A stretch of 16,962 nucleotides of DNA from Opitutia bacterium (lineage in GTDB: Bacteria; Verrucomicrobiota; Verrucomicrobiia; Opitutales; UBA953): contig JAJPZB010000002.1 of the NCBI GenBank assembly GCA_021204635.1, positions 1-16,962 on the forward strand, given 5' to 3'. A program made the position numbers and the translations under genes. The notes beneath the pieces are model-generated. The model saw nothing but the letters and a program-made list of their open reading frames with translations. It made no database searches and was not told where the DNA came from. This document shows positions 7,215 to 14,169 of this stretch, one piece after another. Numbering within the stretch: position 1 is the stretch's first letter; each line of letters starts with the position of its first letter.

Positions 7215-8609
7215 ATGATTTCAGTTTCTCCAAAATTTGTTCCCGAAATCGATCCCGCGTTTGTTCCGGCAGTGCTCTGGAACCGCGAATACCGCAAGCT
7301 CGCGGCGAAAACGGCAGGCTCCGCACCGCTCGCGATCGGGCTTTCCCGCTCCGACGGCACGGCGTCTGTTTTCCGCACGGTTTGCCTGCCGCACGAGGGC
7401 GAGAATGTTGCGCTGAACAAGACTTATGTCGAAAGGCTCGTCAAGTTCCTGCTCTGGGCGCGCGGCGGCCACAAGATTTATATTTCGGGAAAATACGCCG
7501 AGCCCATCGCGGCAATGCTCAAAGGCATTTATTGCAAGGGCGGGGCGCGGGAATTTGACGTCAATTTCGTGAAGCAACTTTTTGGCGAAGATCTCGAAAT
7601 TCTCGTGGTAGATGAGGCGGGGCTTCCGAAAGAGGCGGCGTCGCACCTGCCGCTCGGACGCAACCTCGATGGTTGCCGAATCGGCTTCGACCTCGGAGGC
7701 TCCGACCGCAAGTGCGCGGCGCTCATCGACGGCAAAGTCGTTTTCTCGGAAGAAGTGAAGTGGGATCCGTATTTCCAGGCAGACCCCGAATACCACTATG
7801 CGGGGATCATGGATTCGCTGAAATTGGCAGCGGCTCACTTGCCGCGAGTTGACGCAATCGGGGGCTCTTCCGCCGGCGACTACATAAATAACCGCGTCGG
7901 CGTGGCGTCGCTTTTCCGCGGTGTGAAAGACCCCGTTCTCTTTGAAAAGCGCGTCAAAAATATGTTTATTGACATCGCGAAAGAATGGGGTGTGCCGTTT
8001 GAAGTGATTAACGACGGCGATGTCACCGCGCTCGCGGGCTCGATGAGCATGAACAAAAACGCCGTTCTCGGCATCGCGATGGGCACTTCCGTTGCGGCGG
8101 GATACGTCGATCCCGAGGGGCACATGACAAACTGGATTTCCGAGCTCGCATTTGTCCCCGTGGATTATCGCGAAAATGGTCCGGCGGACGAATGGTCGGG
8201 GGATCTTGGTTGCGGCGTTCAATATTTTTCGCAACAGGGAACGGGGCGCCTGATCCCGCTCGCGGGAATTGAACTTCCCGCGACAATGCGCCTTCCGGAA
8301 AAACTTGAAGAACTGCAAAAGTTGATGAAGGCGAACGACCCGCGCGCCCGCAAGGTTTATGAGACGATCGGAATTTGCTTCGGCTACACGCTCGCGCATT
8401 TTGCAGAATTTTTCGCCTACGAAAATCTTCTGATCATGGGGCGCGTGACCACCGGCGAAGGCGGCTCGATCATCATCGACAAGGCAAACGAGGTTCTCAA
8501 AGCCGAGTTCCCCGAACTCAGCATAAACCTCGTCGTCCCCGACGAAAAAGACAAGCGCCACGGTCAAGCCATCGCCGCCGCCTCCCTCCCCGCCATCGCA
8601 AAAAAATAG
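7215..8609 (+). CDS. ROK-family sugar kinase with a long N-terminal extension
   Basis: The 464-aa protein has a ROK (ASKHA) kinase domain starting near residue 155. The phosphate loop is RIGFDLGGSDRK (155-166), the catalytic Asp is in INDGDVTALAGS (265-276, D267), and an ATP-binding segment GIAMGTSVAAGYV (286-298) follows. The standard ROK zinc motif with several Cys is missing; only C333 lies in that region (GDLGCGVQ). The first 150 residues are not a helix-turn-helix of the NagC type that I can recognise and contain their own alpha/beta pattern. Its position after nagB suggests phosphorylation of glucosamine, N-acetylglucosamine or a related sugar, but substrate is inferred from context. 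An AAAGGA lies about 26 nt upstream, too far to be a normal ribosome site. Confidence 0.82.
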   Translation: MISVSPKFVPEIDPAFVPAVLWNREYRKLAAKTAGSAPLAIGLSRSDGTASVFRTVCLPHEGENVALNKTYVERLVKFLLWARGGHKIYISGKYAEPIAAMLKGIYCKGGAREFDVNFVKQLFGEDLEILVVDEAGLPKEAASHLPLGRNLDGCRIGFDLGGSDRKCAALIDGKVVFSEEVKWDPYFQADPEYHYAGIMDSLKLAAAHLPRVDAIGGSSAGDYINNRVGVASLFRGVKDPVLFEKRVKNMFIDIAKEWGVPFEVINDGDVTALAGSMSMNKNAVLGIAMGTSVAAGYVDPEGHMTNWISELAFVPVDYRENGPADEWSGDLGCGVQYFSQQGTGRLIPLAGIELPATMRLPEKLEELQKLMKANDPRARKVYETIGICFGYTLAHFAEFFAYENLLIMGRVTTGEGGSIIIDKANEVLKAEFPELSINLVVPDEKDKRHGQAIAAASLPAIAKK

Positions 8610-8752
8610 CCTGCGCGCGAGTTCAAATTTGGTCGCGACGACACTATTTTTTTCAAAGCCTCGTCATCTCGTTTTGCATGGTGCCGGGGCTTTGTTGCAG
8701 GCGGATATTTTGCTTTTGTTGAGGGGCGGGTTGCATTAGATTGTTGCCTGCC

Positions 8753-9028
8753 ATGGGGGCTGTGAAAAGAAAATGTCTCGTCCGCAGAGTCTATGACTTT
8801 TACCGCGACGGATTCAGGAGCATGGACGTCGGGCGTGTGCTATGGGTGGTTGTGCTCGTGAAGCTTTTCATAATACTCGTGATTTTGAAATTTTTCTTTT
8901 TTCCCGATGTTTTGAAGGAAAAAGCAGGTCAGGGCAACGAGGCGGACTACGTTTCGGCGCAACTGACGCACGAATTTCAGCCGAGTGCCCCCGCAGAAAA
9001 TACCCCGCCATTAACAGACAAGGATTAA
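8753..9028 (+). CDS. DUF4492 small membrane protein upstream of cydA
   Basis: This 91-aa protein matches my memory of the DUF4492 family: a basic N-terminus with VYDFYRDGFRSMDVGRVLW (13-31), one hydrophobic segment VVVLVKLFIILVILKFFFFP (32-51), and a polar acidic tail. DUF4492 genes are typically found directly before Bacteroidota-type cydAB. Here the stop is 4 bp from the cydA start, so the two are probably translationally linked. A role as a small accessory subunit or assembly factor of cytochrome bd, comparable to CydX, is an inference. The start is uncertain: ATG 8753 is given, but TTG 8741 and GTG 8762 are in frame, and a GAGGGG at 8721-8726 would suit the TTG best. Confidence 0.85.
   Translation: MGAVKRKCLVRRVYDFYRDGFRSMDVGRVLWVVVLVKLFIILVILKFFFFPDVLKEKAGQGNEADYVSAQLTHEFQPSAPAENTPPLTDKD
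9020..9024 (+). promoter_or_regulatory. Shine-Dalgarno site of cydA
   Basis: AAGGA ends 8 nt before the cydA ATG at 9033 and lies within the last codons of the DUF4492 gene. It is one of the few clear ribosome sites in the window and fixes the cydA start. Confidence 0.7.
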
Positions 9029-9032
9029 ATCT

Positions 9033-10631
9033 ATGATAAGCTTATTATCCGCCATAGGCGCAGACGCCGTAAATTGGTCGCGGGCGCAGTTTGCCCTGAC
9101 CGCAATCTACCACTGGCTGTTCGTCCCGCTCACGTTGGGGTTGGCGCTCATCGTGGGCATAATGGAAACCTGCTATTATCGCACCGGCAGCCCGTTTTGG
9201 AAGGAAACGACGCGCTTTTGGCAGAAACTTTTTGGCATAAATTTCGCCATGGGCGTCGCCACCGGAATTGTTTTGGAGTTTGAGTTTGGCACAAATTGGA
9301 GCAATTACTCGTGGCTCGTGGGCGATGTGTTTGGCGCGCCGCTCGCGATTGAGGGGATTGTGGCGTTTTTCTTGGAAGCGACGTTTGTCGGGGTGATGTT
9401 TTTCGGCTGGGAAAAAGTGTCGAAGCGGGCGCACCTCGCGGCGACGTGGTTGACGGGCATAGGCGCAACGATCTCGGCGTGGTGGATCCTCGTCGCGAAT
9501 GCGTGGATGCAATATCCCACGGGGCAAAAATTCAACCCCGACACGATGCGCAACGAAATGACGTCGTTCGCCGACGTGGCATTATCGCCGTTTGCCGTGA
9601 ACAAATTTTTTCACTCGATTACTTCCGCGTGGATCATCGGTGCGCTGTTTGTCGTGGCGGTGAGTTGCTATTATTTGTTCAGAAAACGCAGAGAAGGTCG
9701 CGACGCGGAGGGCGAGCGCAAAGTCGCGGTGCACAGCATAAAAATCGCGACGATCGTGGGGCTTGTCACGTCGCTCTTGGCAATGTTCACCGGCGACAAA
9801 CTCTCCTATGTCGTGGCGCAGGTGCAGCCGATGAAATTGGCGGCGATGGAGGCTTTGTACGACGGTGGCAACGGCGTCGAGTTGGTCGGCGTCGAACTCC
9901 TCAATCCGTTCCAACAGCCCGACTACGCTTCCGGCGAAGAAGCGGCGCTGAAAATCGCCGTGCCAAACATGCTTTCCCTGTTGGCGACACACAGCCTTGA
10001 CGGCTATGTCCCGGGCATAAACGACATCATCAAAGGCGGATACACAATGCCCGACGGCACAGTGGCGCCGTCGCTCGACGAGAAAATGAGCAGGGGCAAG
10101 TTGGCAGTTGGCGCGCTTTCCTCATACCGCGAAGCGAAGAAAGCCGGAGACGCGGCGACGGTGGAGAAAAACAAGAAAATTTTGGACGAAAACATAAAGT
10201 ACTTCGGCTACGGCTACGTCAGCGACGCAGAGCAAACCGTGCCGTTTGTGCCGGTGTGCTTTTGGTCGTTCCGCGTGATGGTCGGGCTCGGCGCGCTTTT
10301 CACGCTTTTCTTTATCGTTGCGCTGTTCTACGCATACAAAAGGGATTTCGCCAACACGCGCTGGCTGCACGTCGCGGGAATTGTCATGCTGCCGTTGGGC
10401 TACATCGCGAGCGAAGCCGGCTGGGTCTTGGCTGAACTCGGCCGCCAGCCGTGGACAATTCAAGACATACTCCCGACGTGGATTGCGGTCTCGGACGTCG
10501 GCGTCGGCTCGGTGATGTTGACGTTTTTCATTTTCCTCGTGTTGTTTACGACGCTCCTGATCGTGGAGGTGAGCATCATGAGCAAGGCGGTGAGAAAAGG
10601 TCCGGCGCTATCCGAGGCGGCGAGGAAATAA
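9033..10631 (+). CDS. cydA: Cytochrome bd quinol oxidase subunit I
   Basis: CydA carries haems b558, b595 and d, oxidises quinol and reduces oxygen at the cytoplasmic membrane. The protein has 532 aa. Ligand candidates are H27 (haem b595 ligand, in AIYHWLFVPLTLGL), H194 (NKFFHSITSAW) and M416 (FRVMVGLG), both for haem b558. E107 and E115 lie in IEGIVAFFLEATF with the same 8-residue spacing as E99 and E107 of the E. coli enzyme. The Q-loop start reads GDKLSYVVAQVQPMKLAAME (254-273), and GWVLAELGRQPW (463-474) is the conserved periplasmic signature. The region 275-400 between helices is of moderate length with a Lys/Ala-rich stretch. It sits between the DUF4492 gene and cydB in one operon and suits life at low oxygen. 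Confidence 0.97.
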   Translation: MISLLSAIGADAVNWSRAQFALTAIYHWLFVPLTLGLALIVGIMETCYYRTGSPFWKETTRFWQKLFGINFAMGVATGIVLEFEFGTNWSNYSWLVGDVFGAPLAIEGIVAFFLEATFVGVMFFGWEKVSKRAHLAATWLTGIGATISAWWILVANAWMQYPTGQKFNPDTMRNEMTSFADVALSPFAVNKFFHSITSAWIIGALFVVAVSCYYLFRKRREGRDAEGERKVAVHSIKIATIVGLVTSLLAMFTGDKLSYVVAQVQPMKLAAMEALYDGGNGVELVGVELLNPFQQPDYASGEEAALKIAVPNMLSLLATHSLDGYVPGINDIIKGGYTMPDGTVAPSLDEKMSRGKLAVGALSSYREAKKAGDAATVEKNKKILDENIKYFGYGYVSDAEQTVPFVPVCFWSFRVMVGLGALFTLFFIVALFYAYKRDFANTRWLHVAGIVMLPLGYIASEAGWVLAELGRQPWTIQDILPTWIAVSDVGVGSVMLTFFIFLVLFTTLLIVEVSIMSKAVRKGPALSEAARK

Positions 10632-10640
10632 CCCACAACA

Positions 10641-10646
10641 AAGGAG
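10641..10646 (+). promoter_or_regulatory. Shine-Dalgarno site of cydB
   Basis: AAGGAG ends 9 nt before the cydB ATG at 10656. It is the strongest ribosome site in the window. Confidence 0.75.
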
Positions 10647-10655
10647 AAAACGATT

Positions 10656-11798
10656 ATGACATACGATTTTTTGCAGCACTATTGGTGGTTTTTGGTGTCG
10701 CTCCTCGGCGCGTTGCTCGTGTTCATGATGTTTGTGCAGGGCGCCAACGGCGCGATGTTTTGCATTGCGCGAAGCGAGGACGAACGTCGCTTGGTTGTGG
10801 GCGCGACGGGGCGAAAATGGGAATTGACATTCACCACTCTCGTGACCTTCGGCGGCGCATTTTTCGCCTCGTTCCCGCTGTTTTACAGCACGAGTTTCGG
10901 CGGCGCGTATTGGATTTGGATGATCATATTGCTCACGTTTGTCTTGCAGGCGGTAAGCTATGAATTTCAAAACAAACTCGGCAACATTCTCGGGCAAAAA
11001 ACTTTCCGCCGCTTCCTCATTCTCAACGGACTTCTCGGTCCGTTGCTGATCGGTGGCGCAGTTGGCACGTTTTTCAACGGCTCCAACTTTGTCGTTGACA
11101 AAATGGGAATCGCCGCCGGCGAAATCAGCCCGATAATCAGCCGCTGGGCAAACGCCAGCCACGGGCTCGACGTGTTGCTCGATCCGTGGACCATCGTGAT
11201 GGGCTTGGCTGTGATGTTTCTCGCGCGCTCGCTCGGCGTGTTGTACATCGTTCACAACATCGACAACGAAAACATCCGCAGTCGCGGCAACGTGCAACTG
11301 ATATGGTCGGCGCTGCCGTTCGTGCTTTTGTTTGTCGCGTTTTTGGTCCACGTCTTGTTGAAAGACGGTTTCGGCTACGTGCCCGACACGGGCGAGATTG
11401 TCGTCGTCCCGCACAAGTATTTGGGCAATTTCGTCGAAATGTGGTACGTCGCGCTAATGCTTGTTGTCGGCGTCGTGCTCTATCTTTACGGCGTTGTCCG
11501 CACCTTGGTTGCGAAGAGATTTTTCTGCGGGATATGGTATTCCGGCGTCGGCACCGTGCTCGCGGTGCTCAGTCTTTTGTTGTGCGCGGGGTGGAACAAC
11601 ACGGCGTACTATCCGTCGCTCGCGGATTTGCAAAGCAGCCTGACAATCGAGAATAGTTGCAGCAGCGAGTTCACGCTCAGCGTCATGTCAGTGGTGTCGA
11701 TTCTCATCCCCTTTGTGGTGGCGTACATCGCATACGTCTGGCATCTCATCGAGCGCAAGAACCCGAGCGAGCAACCCGCCACCGAGGGAAAGAATTGA
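10656..11798 (+). CDS. cydB: Cytochrome bd quinol oxidase subunit II
   Basis: CydB is the haem-free membrane partner of CydA. The 380-aa protein has multiple hydrophobic helices throughout. Its N-terminus, MTYDFLQHYWWFLVSLLGA, followed by LLVFMMFVQGANG, is the form I associate with Bacteroidota CydB and differs from the E. coli form. Loop features include SFGGAYWIWM and GSNFVVDKMG in the Q-site facing region. It begins 24 bp after cydA with a good ribosome site and ends before a terminator and repeat cluster shared with the convergent fucO gene. No cydCD assembly genes lie in the window. Confidence 0.95.
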   Translation: MTYDFLQHYWWFLVSLLGALLVFMMFVQGANGAMFCIARSEDERRLVVGATGRKWELTFTTLVTFGGAFFASFPLFYSTSFGGAYWIWMIILLTFVLQAVSYEFQNKLGNILGQKTFRRFLILNGLLGPLLIGGAVGTFFNGSNFVVDKMGIAAGEISPIISRWANASHGLDVLLDPWTIVMGLAVMFLARSLGVLYIVHNIDNENIRSRGNVQLIWSALPFVLLFVAFLVHVLLKDGFGYVPDTGEIVVVPHKYLGNFVEMWYVALMLVVGVVLYLYGVVRTLVAKRFFCGIWYSGVGTVLAVLSLLLCAGWNNTAYYPSLADLQSSLTIENSCSSEFTLSVMSVVSILIPFVVAYIAYVWHLIERKNPSEQPATEGKN

Positions 11799-11815
11799 CC
11801 TGCGGGCAAGCGGGC

Positions 11816-11878
11816 TCACCACCAACCCACTTGCCCGCCACCAACTCATTCACCACCAACCCATTCACCACCAACCCG
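11816..11878 (+). repeat. CACCACCAACCC repeat cluster downstream of cydB
   Basis: Copies lie at 11816-11829, 11835-11847 (degenerate, CCAACTC), 11850-11863 and 11865-11878. They lie between the convergent ends of cydB and fucO, just left of the terminator hairpin. Part of the cluster (TTGCCCGCCACCAA, 11831-11844) is nearly complementary to TTGGTGGTCGGGCAA at 11945-11959. Confidence 0.85.
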
Positions 11879-11906
11879 CGCCCGCAACAATCTCGCGTGC
11901 GCGAAA

Positions 11907-11941
11907 AAAGGGAGACCACCGTATTGTGGTGACCTCCCTTT
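11907..11941. terminator. Bidirectional terminator between cydB and fucO
   Basis: AAAGGGAG (11907-11914) pairs with CTCCCTTT (11934-11941), and ACCAC (11915-11919) with GTGGT (11926-11930), around a 6-nt loop with a 3-nt bulge. On the minus strand the stem is followed by a run of six T, so it should end the fucO transcript; on the plus strand the T run is only three, so it is weaker for cydB. A second small hairpin, GTCGGG (11951-11956) with CCCGAC (11967-11972), lies between it and the fucO stop. Confidence 0.8.
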
Positions 11942-11989
11942 GCCTTGGTGGTCGGGCAAAAATTTACCCGACGCGGCTTGGTGGTGGCG

Positions 11990-13144
11990 TCAGAGCGCTT
12001 TCTTGTAAAGCCCGAGGATAATTTCCTCCGTGACTTCGCGCGGGTTGCCGGGCGTGCAAACATCTGCAATTGCGGACGCCGCCAAGCGCGGAAGGTCTTC
12101 TTCCTTGATGCCCAAATCCGTCAAATGCTGCGGGATTCCGACCTTGACAGACAGCGCCTTTACAGCCTTGACCGCCGCGTCTGCCGCCTCTTCCTGCGTC
12201 ATGCCGTCGCGATACACCTTCATTGCCTTTGCAATTTCCACATACTTCGGCAGTGCCGCAGGTGCGTTGAACTCCATGATTATCGGGAGCAACAATGCGT
12301 TCGCCACGCCGTGCGGGATATCGAAAATCGCGCCCATCGGGTGCGCCATTCCGTGCACCACGCCCAATCCGACGTTCGAGAACGCCATGCCGGCGATGTA
12401 TTGCGCCACCGCCATGCCGTTGCGCGCTTCGGCGTTGGTCGGGTCAAACACTGCGGTTTCCAAATAGCGCGTGATCATCTCGATCGCCTTGATTTCAAAC
12501 ATGTCGCTCATCTCCCACGCGCCTTTGGTTATCAGGCCCTCGATGGCGTGGGTCAGCGCGTCCAAGCCCGTTGCGGCTGTGAGGCTTTTCGGCAGCGTGT
12601 ACATCAGCTCGGCATCGACGATTGCAATCGCCGGAATGTCGTTCGGGTCAACGCAAACCATTTTCTTTTGGTTTTTCTCGTCGGTGATGACGTAGTTTAT
12701 TGTCACCTCGGCGGCAGTGCCGGCGGTTGTCGGCATGGCAATTATCGGCACCGATTTTTTCTTCGTGGGCGCAACGCCTTCCAAGGAAACTACGTCGCTG
12801 AAATCCGGATTGTTGGTGATGATGCCAATCGCCTTCGACGTGTCGATGGACGAGCCGCCGCCGATTGCAAGAATAAAATCCGCGCCCGACTTGGCAAAGG
12901 CTTCAACGCCCGCCTTCACGTTGCTCACTGTCGGGTTCGGCTTGATTTCGCTGAACACCTCGTAGGGAATTCCGGCGTCTTCCAGCACTTTCAGCACCTT
13001 CGCCGTCACTCCGAATTTAATCAGGTCTTTGTCAGAGGCGACAAACGCCTTGTGCAGACCCAAGCGCTTTACTTCTTGCGGCAACACGCTACGTGCGCCG
13101 GGACCGAAGTAGGATACTTCGTTTAATACGAATCTATTAATCAT
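11990..13144 (-). CDS. fucO: Lactaldehyde reductase (iron-containing alcohol dehydrogenase)
   Basis: This 384-aa protein is a group III iron-dependent alcohol dehydrogenase that closely resembles E. coli FucO, which reduces L-lactaldehyde to 1,2-propanediol with NADH during anaerobic fucose or rhamnose use. Shared features include GGGS (95-98) of the nucleotide site, PTTAGTAAEVTINYVITDE (138-156), ATGLDALTHAIEG (191-203) with metal ligands D195 and H199, and GVVHGMAHPMG (261-271) and IPHGVANA (276-283) with ligands H264 and H278. The C-terminal DVCTPGNPRE is also FucO-like. The ATG at 13144 gives the family start INRFVLNEVSYFG; an in-frame ATG at 13273 adds 43 basic, non-conserved residues. 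No other fucose genes are in the window, so aldehyde specificity is from family similarity. Confidence 0.93.
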   Translation of the reverse strand: MINRFVLNEVSYFGPGARSVLPQEVKRLGLHKAFVASDKDLIKFGVTAKVLKVLEDAGIPYEVFSEIKPNPTVSNVKAGVEAFAKSGADFILAIGGGSSIDTSKAIGIITNNPDFSDVVSLEGVAPTKKKSVPIIAMPTTAGTAAEVTINYVITDEKNQKKMVCVDPNDIPAIAIVDAELMYTLPKSLTAATGLDALTHAIEGLITKGAWEMSDMFEIKAIEMITRYLETAVFDPTNAEARNGMAVAQYIAGMAFSNVGLGVVHGMAHPMGAIFDIPHGVANALLLPIIMEFNAPAALPKYVEIAKAMKVYRDGMTQEEAADAAVKAVKALSVKVGIPQHLTDLGIKEEDLPRLAASAIADVCTPGNPREVTEEIILGLYKKAL

Positions 13145-13172
13145 GGCTTTTTGTGTGTTAAGTATTCCCGCG

Positions 13173-13199
13173 AATATAGGTTTTTTTCGCGAAAAGCAA
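13173..13199 (-). promoter_or_regulatory. Candidate fucO promoter
   Basis: On the minus strand TTGCTT (13199-13194) and TATATT (13178-13173) resemble -35 and -10 boxes with a short 15-nt spacer. The -10 overlaps a small inverted repeat TATTC/GAATA and the spacer holds TTCGCGAA, which could be an operator. The assignment is by eye and weak. Confidence 0.35.
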
Positions 13200-13399
13200 T
13201 TTTGAAAAAACGGGGCGCGACGTATTCTTTTTACAACAAAAATTTTAACAAACATTTCGCGGATTGTTGACATACGGATTTTAGCTGTGATACCGTGGAC
13301 GTGGATCGCCGAACGCGTTCAGCGCCGCTCTCCAAGCCGCACAGAAGTGATTTTCTTCCCCCACGGTTGCGAAAATTTCGTTTGACCGTTCGTTATTTA

Positions 13400-13433
13400 T
13401 TGGCGCGCAAAACAAATTTCTTCGGCGCGCCAA
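13400..13433. promoter_or_regulatory. Inverted repeat upstream of feoA, possible operator
   Basis: TTGGCGCGC (13400-13408) and GCGCGCCAA (13425-13433) are perfect 9-nt inverted arms separated by 16 nt of AT-rich sequence. The right arm ends 9 bp before the TTGACA at 13442. The layout suits a dimeric regulator of the iron uptake genes, but it does not look like a Fur box and the regulator is unknown. Confidence 0.45.
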
Positions 13434-13441
13434 AATTTTTG

Positions 13442-13468
13442 TTGACAGCGCCACACGCATGTATAAAT
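13442..13468 (+). promoter_or_regulatory. Candidate feo promoter
   Basis: A perfect TTGACA (13442-13447) is followed by TATAAA (13462-13467) or ATAAAT (13463-13468), preceded by TG. The 14-15 nt spacer is shorter than normal, so activity may depend on a regulator. It would give a 5' leader of about 95 nt before feoA. Confidence 0.4.
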
Positions 13469-13569
13469 TCCTTCGCCGCTTTCAGCGAGAGTTTGCCACT
13501 CAAACGCGTGCAAAGTGTTTGTCTGAGCGGCAAAATCCGTTGCCGGCGCTTTTCATCTTCGGAATAACA

Positions 13570-13863
13570 ATGAGCACGTTAAACGATTTATCGATCGGAG
13601 ACTTCGCGGAAATTTCGTCGCACGAAATTAGCGAAGCGGCTACTCGGGCGCGGCTTCTTGCGCTCGGGTTTACCCGCGGGACACGGGTAAGGGTTGTGGG
13701 TTTCGGACCGGCAGGAGATCTGCTACTCTTGAAAGTGCACGGCTCAGTCATAGCTTTGAGGCGGAGCGAGGCGGAATTCATTTCCGTTCGCGCCATTTCC
13801 CGCTGCGAGGTGCCCGAGGAAGGATTTGTGGGCGCGGAAGTGCGGGTTCCCGAATTGCATTAA
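13570..13863 (+). CDS. feoA: FeoA-domain protein, first copy
   Basis: FeoA is a small SH3-like cytosolic protein needed for FeoB-dependent ferrous iron uptake. The 97-aa product begins STLNDLSIGDFAEI, has the family core RARLLALGFTRGTRVRVVGF (26-45), then AGDLLLLKVHGSVIALRRSEAE (48-69), and carries an extra 25-residue acidic C-terminal tail. The ATG at 13570 gives the family N-terminus; an upstream in-frame ATG at 13459 would overlap the candidate -10 box and add 37 basic residues. It starts the feoA-feoA-feoB operon, 24 bp before the second feoA. Confidence 0.9.
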   Translation: MSTLNDLSIGDFAEISSHEISEAATRARLLALGFTRGTRVRVVGFGPAGDLLLLKVHGSVIALRRSEAEFISVRAISRCEVPEEGFVGAEVRVPELH

Positions 13864-13887
13864 ACCTGTCAAGCACAAATTACGCCC

Positions 13888-14115
13888 ATGACCATAAACG
13901 ACTTAGTTCCGGGGACGAGGGCAAAAATTATCGGATATCTCAGCGGGAGCGCGACGTATCGCACAAAGCTTCTGGCGCTCGGTCTCACGCGCGGCTCTGA
14001 GATAAAAATCACAGGCGTCGCGCCGCTCGGAGATCCGGTGAGTTTGGAGGTGCGCGGCTTCAAACTTTCGCTACGGAAAGCGGAGGCCGCAGTTGTCGAG
14101 GTGGAGATCGTCTGA
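13888..14115 (+). CDS. feoA: FeoA-domain protein, second copy
   Basis: This 75-aa protein is a compact FeoA: MTINDLVPGTRAKIIGY, TKLLALGLTRGSEIKITGVA (26-45), and a final LRKAEAAVVEVEIV. It is the canonical length, without the tail of the first copy. The two copies differ through much of their length, so this is an old duplication or two separate roles, not a recent copy. feoB begins 54 bp downstream. Confidence 0.92.
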   Translation: MTINDLVPGTRAKIIGYLSGSATYRTKLLALGLTRGSEIKITGVAPLGDPVSLEVRGFKLSLRKAEAAVVEVEIV

Positions 14116-14169
14116 AAAACGTCCCCACCTTTTTTATTGAACAAAAAAATCAAGAAAAATTCTCAGGCT

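Larger units (their letters stand above)
13145..13569. other. Divergent control region between fucO and feo genes
   Basis: This 425-bp stretch is AT-richer than its surroundings and has no convincing gene. It holds a candidate fucO promoter on the minus strand, a candidate feo promoter with an upstream inverted repeat on the plus strand, and palindromes TTCGCGAA (13187-13194) and TATTC/GAATA (13163-13176) over the fucO promoter. A TTGACA at 13267 also points toward feo but has no good -10 partner. Confidence 0.6.

Noticed and set aside
7221..8567. Minus-strand open frame of 448 codons opposite the ROK kinase
   Set aside because: It is a shadow of a conserved gene with no family features of its own.
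8632..8653. Terminator after the ROK kinase (GTCGCGAC and a run of seven T)
   Set aside because: The palindrome leaves almost no loop and the T run starts 7 nt away, so a working hairpin is doubtful.
13145..13273. Extended N-terminus of the lactaldehyde reductase
   Set aside because: The extra 43 residues are basic and not found in FucO; the ATG at 13144 matches the family.
13295..13567. 90-codon open frame upstream of feoA
   Set aside because: It is Arg/Ser/Leu-rich, matches nothing, and overlaps the inverted repeat and candidate promoter.
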